From assembly GCF_014195095.1 (NCBI RefSeq), contig NZ_JACIBC010000002.1:682001-746000 (forward strand): a DNA stretch of 64,000 nt, written 5' to 3'. Of this stretch, positions 8,000 to 16,233 are shown in pieces (within the stretch, counting starts at the first letter, position 1; each line of letters opens with the position of its first letter). Origin of the DNA: Rhizobium sp. BK602 (GTDB lineage Bacteria > Pseudomonadota > Alphaproteobacteria > Rhizobiales > Rhizobiaceae). Under the pieces are notes generated by a model. The model saw nothing but the letters and a program-made list of their open reading frames with translations, searched no databases and was not told the origin of the DNA. Made by a program: the position numbers and the translations under genes.

Positions 8000-8797
8000 T
8001 TATGCCTTTAGCAGCCACTCATGTTCCGGCGCATTGTGGAATTTCCAGATGCGCTTCGGGCCGGCCATGACGTTGAGGTAGTAGAGGTCGTAGCCATGGC
8101 AGGCGGCGCAGGGGTGATATCCCCTAGGCACCAGCGTCACGTCGCCATCCTCCAGCACCATGACCTCGTCCAGCGAGCGATCGTCGGTATAGACGCGCTG
8201 GAAGCCGAAGCCCTGCGGCGGGTTGAGGCGATGGTAATAGGTCTCCTCCAGGAAGCTTTCGTTCGGGAGATCGTCCTGATCGTGCTTGTGGGGAGGATAG
8301 GAGGAGGTGTGGCCGCCCGGCGTGATGACTTCGACGACGAGCAGCGAATGCGCCGCCCCATCGTCTTCCGGCATGATGTTGTTGACATGGCGGACATTGG
8401 TGCCCTTGCCGCGTGTCACCGGCGGGTGCGTGCCCGGCGGAATGGCGCGTGCCTCATAGGAGCCGCCGCCCGGTGCCGAGCAGACGGCCAGTTCCAGATC
8501 GGTCTCGGCGGTCACCGACCAGCTTGAACCGGCTGGAATATAGAGCGCATGGGGCGCACCCTCGAAGGGGCTCATGCGGCCGCCCAGCAGGCCGAAATCC
8601 TTGGGCCCCGCCTTGGCGCTTCCCTTGCCGCTGACCCAGACGAGGCAGACCTCGCGATCACCCGTCTCGGCCGAAGCGGTTTCGCCGGGTTTCAGACGAT
8701 GGAGATCGAAGCCGACATAGGTCCAGCCGGCGCTTTCCGGCGTGACATGCGTGACGCGGCCGTGCGAGCCGTCAGGTTTGACCTTGAGATTTGGCAT
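8000..8797 (-). CDS. iolB: 5-deoxy-glucuronate isomerase
   Basis: 265 aa, normal length for IolB. It converts 5-deoxy-D-glucuronate to 2-deoxy-5-keto-D-gluconate in myo-inositol breakdown. The two-cupin fold is supported by the metal-site region Y-P-P-H-K-H-D (histidines near residue 170), E-E-T-Y-Y-H-R and the second cupin L-V-P-R-G-Y-H-P-C-A-A. It is the last gene of the minus-strand iolC-D-E-B run and follows iolE by 85 nt, with CGGAGGA 8-10 nt before the ATG. A hairpin terminator follows. Confidence 0.95.
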   Translation of the reverse strand: MPNLKVKPDGSHGRVTHVTPESAGWTYVGFDLHRLKPGETASAETGDREVCLVWVSGKGSAKAGPKDFGLLGGRMSPFEGAPHALYIPAGSSWSVTAETDLELAVCSAPGGGSYEARAIPPGTHPPVTRGKGTNVRHVNNIMPEDDGAAHSLLVVEVITPGGHTSSYPPHKHDQDDLPNESFLEETYYHRLNPPQGFGFQRVYTDDRSLDEVMVLEDGDVTLVPRGYHPCAACHGYDLYYLNVMAGPKRIWKFHNAPEHEWLLKA

Positions 8798-8882
8798 GGG
8801 TGTTCTTCCTCCGTTATTCGGAAAACGCCCCTCGCCAGCCGTTCCCGCGAGCGGCAGGTCGGCGAGAGGCTTTCGTCTCCCG

Positions 8883-9800
8883 TTATCCCTTGGGAAAGCC
8901 TTCGGTTTCCACCGTATAGCCGGCTGCGGTCATGACCCGCATCAATTCGGCATGGCCGATCTCGGCCATTTTCTGCGGCGGCGCCTTGCGTGGGTCCTGT
9001 TCGGCCTCGACCACGAACCAGCCTTCATAGCCGTAATCCGCAAAACGCTTGACGATGGCGCCGAAATCGAGCGAGCCGTCGCCCGGCACGGTGAAGGCGC
9101 CGAGCGCCACCGCGTCGAGGAAGGACTGCCGGCTGCGATCCAGCCCGTCGACGACGGGCTTGCGGATATCCTTGACGTGGACGTGATTGATACGGGCATG
9201 GTGGTTGTCGATCGCGCGCAGCACGTCGCCGCCGGCAAAGGCCAGATGGCCGGCATCGAGCAGCAGCGGAATGCCTGCGCCGGAATTGCGCATGAAGGCG
9301 TCGAGTTCCGGCTCGGTTTCGACGACGGCTGCCATGTGGTGATGGTAGGAGAGCGGCATGCCCTGTTCGGCGCACCATTCGCCGAATTCGGTGACGCGGC
9401 GGGCATAGGCCTTCATCTCGTCATCGGACAGGCGCGGTTTGGTGGCGAGCGGCTTGGAGCGGTCGCCCTGGATCGACCGGCCGACTTCGCCATAGACGAT
9501 GCAGGGCGCGTTGACCGCCTTGAACAGCGCGATCATCGGGGCGATGCGGTCCTTGTTGGCGGCCAGCTCCTCATTGACCAGCGTGCCGGAGAACCAGCCG
9601 CCGCAGAGCGTCACGTCGGCGGCGCGCAGGATCGGCAGCATCTCGTCGGGATTGCTGGGAAAGCGCCGGCCCTGTTCCATGCCGGTGAAACCGGCGCCGC
9701 GCGATTGCCGCAGGCATTCCTCGAGGGATACGTCGTCGCTGAGCTCGGGAAGATCGTCGTTCCACCAGGCGATGGGCGACATGCCAAGTTTGGCCTTCAT
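8883..9800 (-). CDS. iolE: Myo-inosose-2 dehydratase
   Basis: 305 aa, start at 9800 with AAGGAG 8 nt upstream. It dehydrates 2-keto-myo-inositol to the trihydroxycyclohexane-dione that IolD hydrolyses. The N-terminus MKAKLGMSPIAWWNDDLPEL and the E-Q-G-x-x-F-P pattern are typical of IolE. The TIM-barrel metal ligands appear as E (near 150), D-A-G-H-L-A-F, H-V-H-V-K-D and a C-terminal V-V-E-A-E-Q-D-P. It sits between iolD (68 nt upstream) and iolB. Confidence 0.95.
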   Translation of the reverse strand: MKAKLGMSPIAWWNDDLPELSDDVSLEECLRQSRGAGFTGMEQGRRFPSNPDEMLPILRAADVTLCGGWFSGTLVNEELAANKDRIAPMIALFKAVNAPCIVYGEVGRSIQGDRSKPLATKPRLSDDEMKAYARRVTEFGEWCAEQGMPLSYHHHMAAVVETEPELDAFMRNSGAGIPLLLDAGHLAFAGGDVLRAIDNHHARINHVHVKDIRKPVVDGLDRSRQSFLDAVALGAFTVPGDGSLDFGAIVKRFADYGYEGWFVVEAEQDPRKAPPQKMAEIGHAELMRVMTAAGYTVETEGFPKG

Positions 9801-9868
9801 CAATAGTCTCCTTAAAGGCATTGTTTGGAGGAGCGCCGACGCTCCTCCAGAAATAGGACGAAAATCGA

Positions 9869-11719
9869 TCAGCCGATCCGCTGGGCGGCACGGGCTTTTT
9901 CGTAAGCCGCGCGGGCCTTGTTGACCTGTTCGCGCGGGCTGACCTCGGGCACGGCGACATCCCACCAATGGCCGCCTTCGTCGGTGGTGATCAGCGGATC
10001 GGTGTCGATGACGATGACGGAGGTGCGATCATTCGTCTTCGAGGCCTCGATCGCCTGTTCCAGCTCGGCGATGGAGCCGACCTTGACTGCGACGGCCCCC
10101 ATGCTCTCGGCATGGGCGCGGAAGTCGATGTCCGGCATGACCTCGTAACGCGAATCCTTGAGCAGATTGTTGAAGTTCGCGCCGCCGGTCGCCATCTGCA
10201 GGCGGTTGATGCAGCCGTAGCCCCGGTTGTCCAAAAGGACGACGGTGAGCTTCAGGCCGAGCATGACCGAGGTCGCCAGTTCCGAATTCAGCATCATGTA
10301 GGAGCCGTCGCCGACCATGACGATGACGTCCTTGTCCGGTCGCGCCATCTTGGCGCCAAGGCCGCCGGCAATCTCGTAGCCCATGCAGGAGAAGCCGTAT
10401 TCCATATGGTAGCTGCCGGGCACGGTCGCCGGCCAGAGCTTGTGCAGCTCGCCCGGCAGGCCGCCGGCGGCGCAAAGCGCGATGCTGTTCTCGCCGCCGA
10501 TGGTGCGCGTGACGGCGCCGATCACCTGGGCGTCGGAGGGGAGCGCCGCATTGGTGGTTGCCATCGCCCTGGCGGCGGCCTCCAGCCAGACCCGCTTTTC
10601 CCGCGTCGCCTTCTCGGCGAGTGCCGCCGGTGCCCGCCAGCCGGCGAGCCCGGCCGAAAGCGCCTTCAACCCTTCGCGCGCGTCGCAAACGAGCGGCCGT
10701 CCGTCATGCTTCGATGCGTCGTAGGCGGCGATGTTGAGACCGAGAATGGAAAGCTTCTCGTTCTTGAACAGTGCCCAGGAGCCGGTGGTGAAGTCCTGGC
10801 AGCGCGTGCCGACTGCGATGATCAGGTCGGTATCTTCAGCGATGGCGTTCGCAGCCGAGGTCCCCGTCACACCGACGGAGCCCAGCGCCAGCGGATGGCG
10901 TTCGTCAATGGCCGATTTGCCGGCCTGGCTGACGACGACGGGCACGCCGTGCGTTTCCGCAAACTCAGTCAGTTCCTTGGTCGCCCGCGAATAGAGCACG
11001 CCGCCACCTGCAATGATGACCGGCTTCTCGGCCTTGCGGATGAGCGCAATCGCCTCGGCCAGTTCATCGGCGTCCGGCTGCGGGCGGCGCTGCGTCCAGA
11101 CCCGTTCCTCGAAGAAGCTTTCGGGATAGTCATAGGCTTCCGCCTGCACGTCCTGGCACAGCGAGAGCGTCACCGGGCCGCAATCGAGCGGATCGGTCAG
11201 CACCTGCATGGCGCGTTTCAGTGCCGTGATGATCTGCTCGGGGCGGGTGATGCGGTCGAAATAGCGGGAGACGGGACGGAAAGCGTCGTTGGCGGAGACG
11301 GTGCCGTCGCCGAAATCCTCGATCTGCTGCAGCACCGGATCGGGCGCGCGGTTGGCGAAGACGTCGCCGGGAAGGAAGAGGACGGGAATGCGGTTGACAT
11401 GCGCGACGCCCGCGGCGGTGACCATGTTCAGCGCGCCGGGACCGATAGAGGTCGTGCAGGCCATGAAGCGCTGGCGGAAGCTCGCCTTGGCATAGGCGAT
11501 GGCCGCATGCGCCATGCCCTGTTCGTTATGAGCGCGGTAGGTCGGCAGCTCCTCGCGCACCTGATAGAGCGCCTCGCCGATGCCGGCGACGTTGCCATGG
11601 CCGAAGATCGCCCAGACGCCGCCGAAGATCGGCACCTTGCGGCCGTCGATCACGGTCATCTGCTTCTTGAGGAAATGCGTGACGGCCTGTGCCATCGTCA
11701 ATCGGATCGTCTTGCCCAT
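9869..11719 (-). CDS. iolD: 3D-(3,5/4)-trihydroxycyclohexane-1,2-dione hydrolase
   Basis: 616 aa, a thiamine-diphosphate enzyme of the acetolactate-synthase fold. It opens the inositol ring to 5-deoxy-glucuronate. Visible features are the N-terminal cofactor glutamate region (Y-R-A-H-N-E-Q-G-M-A-H-A-A), the central FAD-like domain and the C-terminal diphosphate/magnesium motif G-D-G-S-Y-M-M ending in D-N-R-G-Y-G-C. GGGAGG precedes the ATG. The gap from iolC is only 24 nt, so the two are cotranscribed. Confidence 0.96.
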   Translation of the reverse strand: MGKTIRLTMAQAVTHFLKKQMTVIDGRKVPIFGGVWAIFGHGNVAGIGEALYQVREELPTYRAHNEQGMAHAAIAYAKASFRQRFMACTTSIGPGALNMVTAAGVAHVNRIPVLFLPGDVFANRAPDPVLQQIEDFGDGTVSANDAFRPVSRYFDRITRPEQIITALKRAMQVLTDPLDCGPVTLSLCQDVQAEAYDYPESFFEERVWTQRRPQPDADELAEAIALIRKAEKPVIIAGGGVLYSRATKELTEFAETHGVPVVVSQAGKSAIDERHPLALGSVGVTGTSAANAIAEDTDLIIAVGTRCQDFTTGSWALFKNEKLSILGLNIAAYDASKHDGRPLVCDAREGLKALSAGLAGWRAPAALAEKATREKRVWLEAAARAMATTNAALPSDAQVIGAVTRTIGGENSIALCAAGGLPGELHKLWPATVPGSYHMEYGFSCMGYEIAGGLGAKMARPDKDVIVMVGDGSYMMLNSELATSVMLGLKLTVVLLDNRGYGCINRLQMATGGANFNNLLKDSRYEVMPDIDFRAHAESMGAVAVKVGSIAELEQAIEASKTNDRTSVIVIDTDPLITTDEGGHWWDVAVPEVSPREQVNKARAAYEKARAAQRIG

Positions 11720-11743
11720 GGGGCGCCTCCCAAATGCTATTAA

Positions 11744-13678
11744 TTATCGCGGGCTGCGGGTTTTCAACCACGCATCCGTCAATTGCCGGAAGCGGCCGGC
11801 CATGTCGGCGATCGCTTCCTCGTCGTTCATGCCGCCCGACAGCCAGGCGCGCGCCGCATCGGCAAAGATCGTCCGCCCGACGGCAAAGCCCTTGACAGAC
11901 GGTGCGGCCAGCGTCGCCTCGAAGCTGCGGATCAGTTCTTCCGCCGGCGCTTCCAGGCCGAGCAGCACGATACCGCGGCACCATGGATCATTTTTGGCGA
12001 TCACGGCATCGATTTTTTTCCAGGCGGCCGTGGAGTCCTGCGGCTCCAGCTTCCACCAGTCCGGCTTGATGCCGAGCGCGTAGAGCTCTTCCATCGCCGT
12101 CGGGATCGTGTCGTCGGTCAAGGGGCCGTTCTTGCTGGCGATGATTTCGACCAGCAGCTCGCGGCCAACCTTGCGAGCGGCTTCGAACAGCGTGCGCAGC
12201 TTCTCCTGCTGCTCTGCCTTCAGCTCCTTTGGATCGTCCGGGTGGTAGAAGCAAAGGCACTTGATGCAATGGTTGAGCGGCCATTCGACGAGCTGCGAGC
12301 CGATATCCTGGCTGAATTCGAATTTCAGCGGCTTGGAGCCGGGCAATTCCACAGGGCGGCCGATCCAGGAGAAGTCCTTGGTCGCGGCGTCGAAAAAGGC
12401 GTCGCGGCCGAAACGCTCGTCGATCAGCATGCCGTAGCCCCGGCGACCGTCGGCGACCCGTGCCGCCGCCTCGACCGCCAGCCGCTTGAAGGCAACGATA
12501 CGATCATGGCCGACGCCGAGTTCGTCGGCGACGCTGACGAGCTGCGAACGGTGATCGATGGCGAGCGCCATCAACAGCGGGATATCGCCGCGCCGGGTCG
12601 AGGCCCAATGGATGTGGTTGATCGCCTCGTCCTTGCGCAGTGCCCGATGCTTGCTGCCCGTCTTCAGGAAGAAGTCGAGTTCGGCCCAGGTCGGATATTC
12701 CGGCGAGCACAGCAGGCGCGAGACCGCGAAGGCACCGCAGGCATTCGCCCAGGTGGCGCAGGTCTTCAGCGGTTCGTCGCGCAGGTAGCCGCGCAGGAAG
12801 CCGGACATGAAGGCGTCGCCGGCGCCGAGCACGTTGAAGACTTCGATCGGGAAACCTTCGCCGACGATGCCGGCCTCGAGGTCGTCCGAGATCGGCCCGT
12901 CATAGACGATGCAGCCCATGGCGCCGCGCTTCAGCACGATGGTTGCCGGGGAAAGGCGGCGGATTTCCTTGAGCGCGCCGAGCACGTTGTCGACGCCCGA
13001 GCCGATCATGATCTCCTCTTCGGTGCCGACGATCAGGTCGCAATCCGGCAGCGTCTCCTTCATCTTGGCGGAAACGCGCTCCGACTTCACATAACGCTCG
13101 AAACCCTCGGCATGGCCGGCGAGGCCCCAGAGGTTGGGACGGTAGTCGATATCGAAGATCACCTTGCGGCCGTTCGCCTTGGCGATGCGGATCGCCTTGC
13201 GCTGTGCTGCCTCGGTATTTGGCTTGGAGAAATGCGTGCCGGAGACCAGCACGGCGCGGGAAGACTTGATGAACTCCTCGTCGATGTCGTTTTCATCCAG
13301 CGCCATGTCGGCGCAGTCGGAACGATAGAAGATCATCGGCGAGACGCCTTCGGCCTCGACCGCCAGCAGCACCAGCGCCGTCAGGCGTTCCTTGTCGGTG
13401 GCGATCCCCTTGATATCAACGCCTTCGCGCGCCGTCTGCTCGCGGATGAAGCGGCCCATCTGCTCGTTGCCGACACGGGTGATGAGACCGGATTTCAGGC
13501 CGAGCCGCGCCGTGCCGATGGCGATATTGGCAGGGCAGCCGCCGACCGATTTGGCGAAGGAGCCGATATCTTCCAGGCGCGAGCCGATCTGCTGACCGTA
13601 AAGGTCGACGGAGGAGCGGCCGATGGTGATCACATCGAGTGCCGTCTCCGGCCGAGCGCCAGGATTGTCGTGTGCCAT
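11744..13678 (-). CDS. iolC: 5-dehydro-2-deoxygluconokinase fused to a DUF2090 aldolase-like domain
   Basis: 644 aa, about twice a plain IolC. Residues about 15-325 are a PfkB sugar kinase with the signature G-G-C-P-A-N-I-A and catalytic D288 in LGAGDAF; this half phosphorylates 2-deoxy-5-keto-gluconate. Residues about 335-640 are a DUF2090 domain (I-D-H-R-S-Q-L near its start; K-C-L-C-F-Y-H-P-D-D), thought to supply the following aldolase step. No iolJ is present in the window. ATG 13678 is chosen because GGGAGGACATC directly precedes it. It is the first structural gene after iolR, with a 183-nt promoter gap. Confidence 0.93.
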   Translation of the reverse strand: MAHDNPGARPETALDVITIGRSSVDLYGQQIGSRLEDIGSFAKSVGGCPANIAIGTARLGLKSGLITRVGNEQMGRFIREQTAREGVDIKGIATDKERLTALVLLAVEAEGVSPMIFYRSDCADMALDENDIDEEFIKSSRAVLVSGTHFSKPNTEAAQRKAIRIAKANGRKVIFDIDYRPNLWGLAGHAEGFERYVKSERVSAKMKETLPDCDLIVGTEEEIMIGSGVDNVLGALKEIRRLSPATIVLKRGAMGCIVYDGPISDDLEAGIVGEGFPIEVFNVLGAGDAFMSGFLRGYLRDEPLKTCATWANACGAFAVSRLLCSPEYPTWAELDFFLKTGSKHRALRKDEAINHIHWASTRRGDIPLLMALAIDHRSQLVSVADELGVGHDRIVAFKRLAVEAAARVADGRRGYGMLIDERFGRDAFFDAATKDFSWIGRPVELPGSKPLKFEFSQDIGSQLVEWPLNHCIKCLCFYHPDDPKELKAEQQEKLRTLFEAARKVGRELLVEIIASKNGPLTDDTIPTAMEELYALGIKPDWWKLEPQDSTAAWKKIDAVIAKNDPWCRGIVLLGLEAPAEELIRSFEATLAAPSVKGFAVGRTIFADAARAWLSGGMNDEEAIADMAGRFRQLTDAWLKTRSPR

Positions 13679-13854
13679 GATGTCCTCCCGTCCAGGCATG
13701 ATCCCGGTAAACCCTCAGTTTTCCTCGAGATCACGCGTCATTAATAAAGCCGTTCCGTCTTCGTCTCGTCCGGCCGGTGGTCGATTTCGCGGCCATCTCC
13801 CATGATCGCGAATATAGCTACAATGAAACAGTGGTTCCGAAATTTTGTCAATTC

Positions 13855-13868
13855 GGAATATTTATTCC
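13855..13868. promoter_or_regulatory. Predicted IolR operator 1 (upstream of iolC)
   Basis: The 14-bp perfect palindrome GGAATATTTATTCC fits GGAA-N6-TTCC. It overlaps the iolR stop codon and lies 177 nt upstream of the iolC ATG. Two relatives lie before iolR and before the divergent dehydrogenase gene. A GGAA-N6-TTCC type site is, from memory, what has been reported for rhizobial IolR. Confidence 0.65.
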
Positions 13869-14737
13869 ATTTTCGTTTTCTGAGGTTTTGCAACGCTATC
13901 GGTGCGCCGCCGTTCAGCGATGGCGACGGGGAAGGCCATGATCAGCGCCATCGATGCCGATAGCGAGCGAAAGCCGGCGAAATCGGCTTCGGCTACCTCG
14001 AACCAATGGGTGGCGCAGGCGGTGAGCGGCGAAAAGGCCGAATCGGTGATGGCGATGACCGGCACGTTGCGCGCGGCGAGATCCTGCGCCTGCATCAGGC
14101 TTTCGGCTGCGTAGGGAGAGAAGCTGGCGGCAATCGCCGCATCCTTCTCCGTTGCAAACCGCGCGATTTCACCATCGATCCCGTTCGGCGAGGCGACGAT
14201 CTGGTGACGGATGTTCAGCTTGGAGAAGGCATAGGTCAGATGCGCCGTCAGCGGATAGGAGCGCCGTTTGGCGATGAGATAGATAGTCTCGGCCGAGGCC
14301 AGCACATCCACGGCCTTGGCGAAACTATCGGTCTCGATAGTGGCCGCGAGCTTGTTGATCGATTGGCTGGCGGCTGAAAGAAAGCCGGAGAGAATGCCGG
14401 CCTCTTCGTCCTTCAGGCCTGATTGCTCGAGCGTGATCAGCCGCTCCTCATAGCTCAGCGTCCGGTCGCGAAGTCTTTCGCGGAAGATGCTCTGCAGATC
14501 GGAAAAGCCGCCATAGCCGAGATGATGGGCAAGGCGCACCAGCGTCGAGGGCTGGACGTCGGCGGCCGCGGCAATGCTTGCCGTCGTGCCGAAGGCGATC
14601 TCATCTGGATTGCCCAATGCGAAGGCGGCGACCTGTGCCAGGCGCTTCGGCATGGAATCTCGGCGCTCGATGATGGTGCTGCGCAGGCTTTCGAAATCCC
14701 GCGGCACCTTGTTTCGCGCTTCGATACTGTTGTCCAT
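13862..14737 (-). CDS. iolR: RpiR-family transcriptional regulator of inositol catabolism
   Basis: 291 aa. Residues about 18-95 are the RpiR helix-turn-helix domain (V-A-A-F-A-L-G-N-P-D ... Q-P-S-T-L-V-R-L-A-H-H-L-G-Y-G-G-F-S-D-L-Q); residues about 125-265 are a SIS sugar-phosphate-binding domain (I-Y-L-I-A-K-R-R-S-Y-P-L and V-I-A-I-T-D-S-A-F-S-P). In rhizobia the regulator in this position represses the iol genes until an inositol intermediate binds the SIS domain. It has a GGAA/TTCC-like site 34 nt upstream of its own start, which suggests autoregulation. It lies directly upstream of iolC on the same strand. Confidence 0.9.
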   Translation of the reverse strand: MDNSIEARNKVPRDFESLRSTIIERRDSMPKRLAQVAAFALGNPDEIAFGTTASIAAAADVQPSTLVRLAHHLGYGGFSDLQSIFRERLRDRTLSYEERLITLEQSGLKDEEAGILSGFLSAASQSINKLAATIETDSFAKAVDVLASAETIYLIAKRRSYPLTAHLTYAFSKLNIRHQIVASPNGIDGEIARFATEKDAAIAASFSPYAAESLMQAQDLAARNVPVIAITDSAFSPLTACATHWFEVAEADFAGFRSLSASMALIMAFPVAIAERRRTDSVAKPQKTKME

Positions 14738-14770
14738 CCCTCCGCCTTTCCAGGCGCTCCGCCCGTCAAT

Positions 14771-14784
14771 GAAACAAATATTCC
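14771..14784. promoter_or_regulatory. Predicted IolR operator 2 (upstream of iolR)
   Basis: GAAACAAATATTCC shares nine of its last ten bases (AAATATTCC) with operator 1 read on the same strand (GGAATAAATATTCC); the left half is degenerate. It is 34 nt upstream of the iolR ATG, where a repressor would block its own promoter. Confidence 0.5.
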
Positions 14785-14912
14785 ATATTTCGAACGATAA
14801 CGGATTTTGAAACTCTCGGCACGAATATTTTTATCTATCTGAATAAAAACAAATAAATTGAATTTTTGTGGATGGTGCATGATTGCGGCCCGATGAGTCG
14901 GCTTGTCAAAAC

Positions 14913-14926
14913 GGTCCAAATATTCC
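14913..14926. promoter_or_regulatory. Predicted IolR operator 3 (upstream of the inositol-dehydrogenase-like gene)
   Basis: GGTCCAAATATTCC keeps the AAATATTCC half of operators 1 and 2 in the same orientation. It lies 47 nt upstream of the plus-strand dehydrogenase start, linking that gene to the iol regulon. Confidence 0.5.
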
Positions 14927-14972
14927 AAAAATCGCGCCGCGCTTCAGGAGGAAGCTGACGGAGGGAATGAAT

Positions 14973-16091
14973 ATGAAGCCGTTGGGCGTCGGGTTGATCG
15001 GAACCGGTTACATGGGCAAATGCCATGCTTTGGCATGGAATGCGGTCAAGACCGTCTTCGGTGACGTCGAGCGGCCGCGCCTCGTGCATCTTGCCGAGGC
15101 CAATGCCGATCTGGCGAGACAGCGCGGCGACGAATTCGGTTTCGAAAAGGCCACCGCCGACTGGCGCGAACTGATCGTCGATCCTGACGTCGATGTCGTC
15201 TCCGTCACCACGCCCAATCAATTCCATCCGGAAATGGCGATCGCGGCGCTTGAGGCCGGCAAGCATGTCTGGTGCGAAAAGCCGATGGCGCCGGGCTATG
15301 CGGACGCCGAACGCATGCTGAGCGCAGCCAGGGCGTCCGGCAAGGTCGCCATCCTCGGCTACAATTATATCCAGAATCCGATCATGCGGCATATCAAGGC
15401 GCTGATCGGCGAGGGCGCCATCGGCGAGGTCAATCATATCCGCGTCGAAATGGACGAGGATTTCATGGCCGATCCCGAAGGCCTGTTCTACTGGAAAAGC
15501 GAGCTTGCCTCCGGCTATGGCGCGCTCGACGATTTCGCCGTGCATCCGCTGTCGCTGCTCTGGTTCCTGTTCGGCCATGTCGAGGCCGTCATCACCGATA
15601 TGGGCAAGCCCTATGCCGAGCGTCCCCTGAAGGAGGGCGGCCGGCGTGCCGTTGAGAATCACGATCTCGCCAATGTGCTGATGCGTCTCGGCGGCGGCAT
15701 TTCCGCCGTGCTGATGGCGAATCGTTCCGCCTGGGGCCGCAAGGGCCGGATCGCGCTGCAGATCTTCGGTTCGAAGGGCTCCATCGTCTACGATCAGGAG
15801 CGCATGAACGAGTTCGAGCTCTATCAGGCAGCGGGCAGAGGCTCCGAACAGGGCTTCCGCAAGATCCTGGCGGCACCCGCCCACGGGCCTTACGACCGCT
15901 TCATCCCCGCTCCGGGCCACGGACTTGGCTTCAACGACCTGAAGATCATCGAATGCCGCGAACTGATCCGCGCCATTTCCGGCGAGGCGGCCTCCGTCGT
16001 CTCCTTCGCCGACGGCTTACGCATCGAGAAATCGGTGCATGCCATGGCGCAGGCCTTCCACGAACGTCGCTGGGTCGAAATCCCGGCCTGA
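14973..16091 (+). CDS. Gfo/Idh/MocA family oxidoreductase, probable inositol dehydrogenase
   Basis: 372 aa. The N-terminal Rossmann fold is seen as G-V-G-L-I-G-T-G-Y-M-G-K-C-H-A, followed by the family E-K-P motif (V-W-C-E-K-P-M-A) with its catalytic lysine, and the C-terminal beta-sheet domain. Its place, divergent from iolR with a matching operator, supports a role in oxidising an inositol isomer; the gene in this position in Sinorhizobium is, as I recall, called iolY and linked to scyllo-inositol. GGAGGG sits 7 nt before the ATG at 14973, which decides the start over ATG 14967. Confidence 0.85.
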   Translation: MKPLGVGLIGTGYMGKCHALAWNAVKTVFGDVERPRLVHLAEANADLARQRGDEFGFEKATADWRELIVDPDVDVVSVTTPNQFHPEMAIAALEAGKHVWCEKPMAPGYADAERMLSAARASGKVAILGYNYIQNPIMRHIKALIGEGAIGEVNHIRVEMDEDFMADPEGLFYWKSELASGYGALDDFAVHPLSLLWFLFGHVEAVITDMGKPYAERPLKEGGRRAVENHDLANVLMRLGGGISAVLMANRSAWGRKGRIALQIFGSKGSIVYDQERMNEFELYQAAGRGSEQGFRKILAAPAHGPYDRFIPAPGHGLGFNDLKIIECRELIRAISGEAASVVSFADGLRIEKSVHAMAQAFHERRWVEIPA

Positions 16092-16233
16092 GCTCGCCCT
16101 CATTTCCGCCCGATCCTGGATGCAAGGTCAGTCGCAATTGACGCTTGCAAAGGTAGGCGTTACCCCTGAAATCCATGCGCGCGCCGCCCTATGTCAGGAT
16201 GGCGCGCAGCCATAACAAAATGGAGTGAGGATC

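Noticed and set aside
9968..13744. Very long open frames (591 and 653 codons) on the plus strand opposite iolD and iolC
   Set aside because: They mirror well-identified genes; in GC-rich DNA the opposite frame stays open because stop codons are rare. No ribosome site and no family-like sequence.
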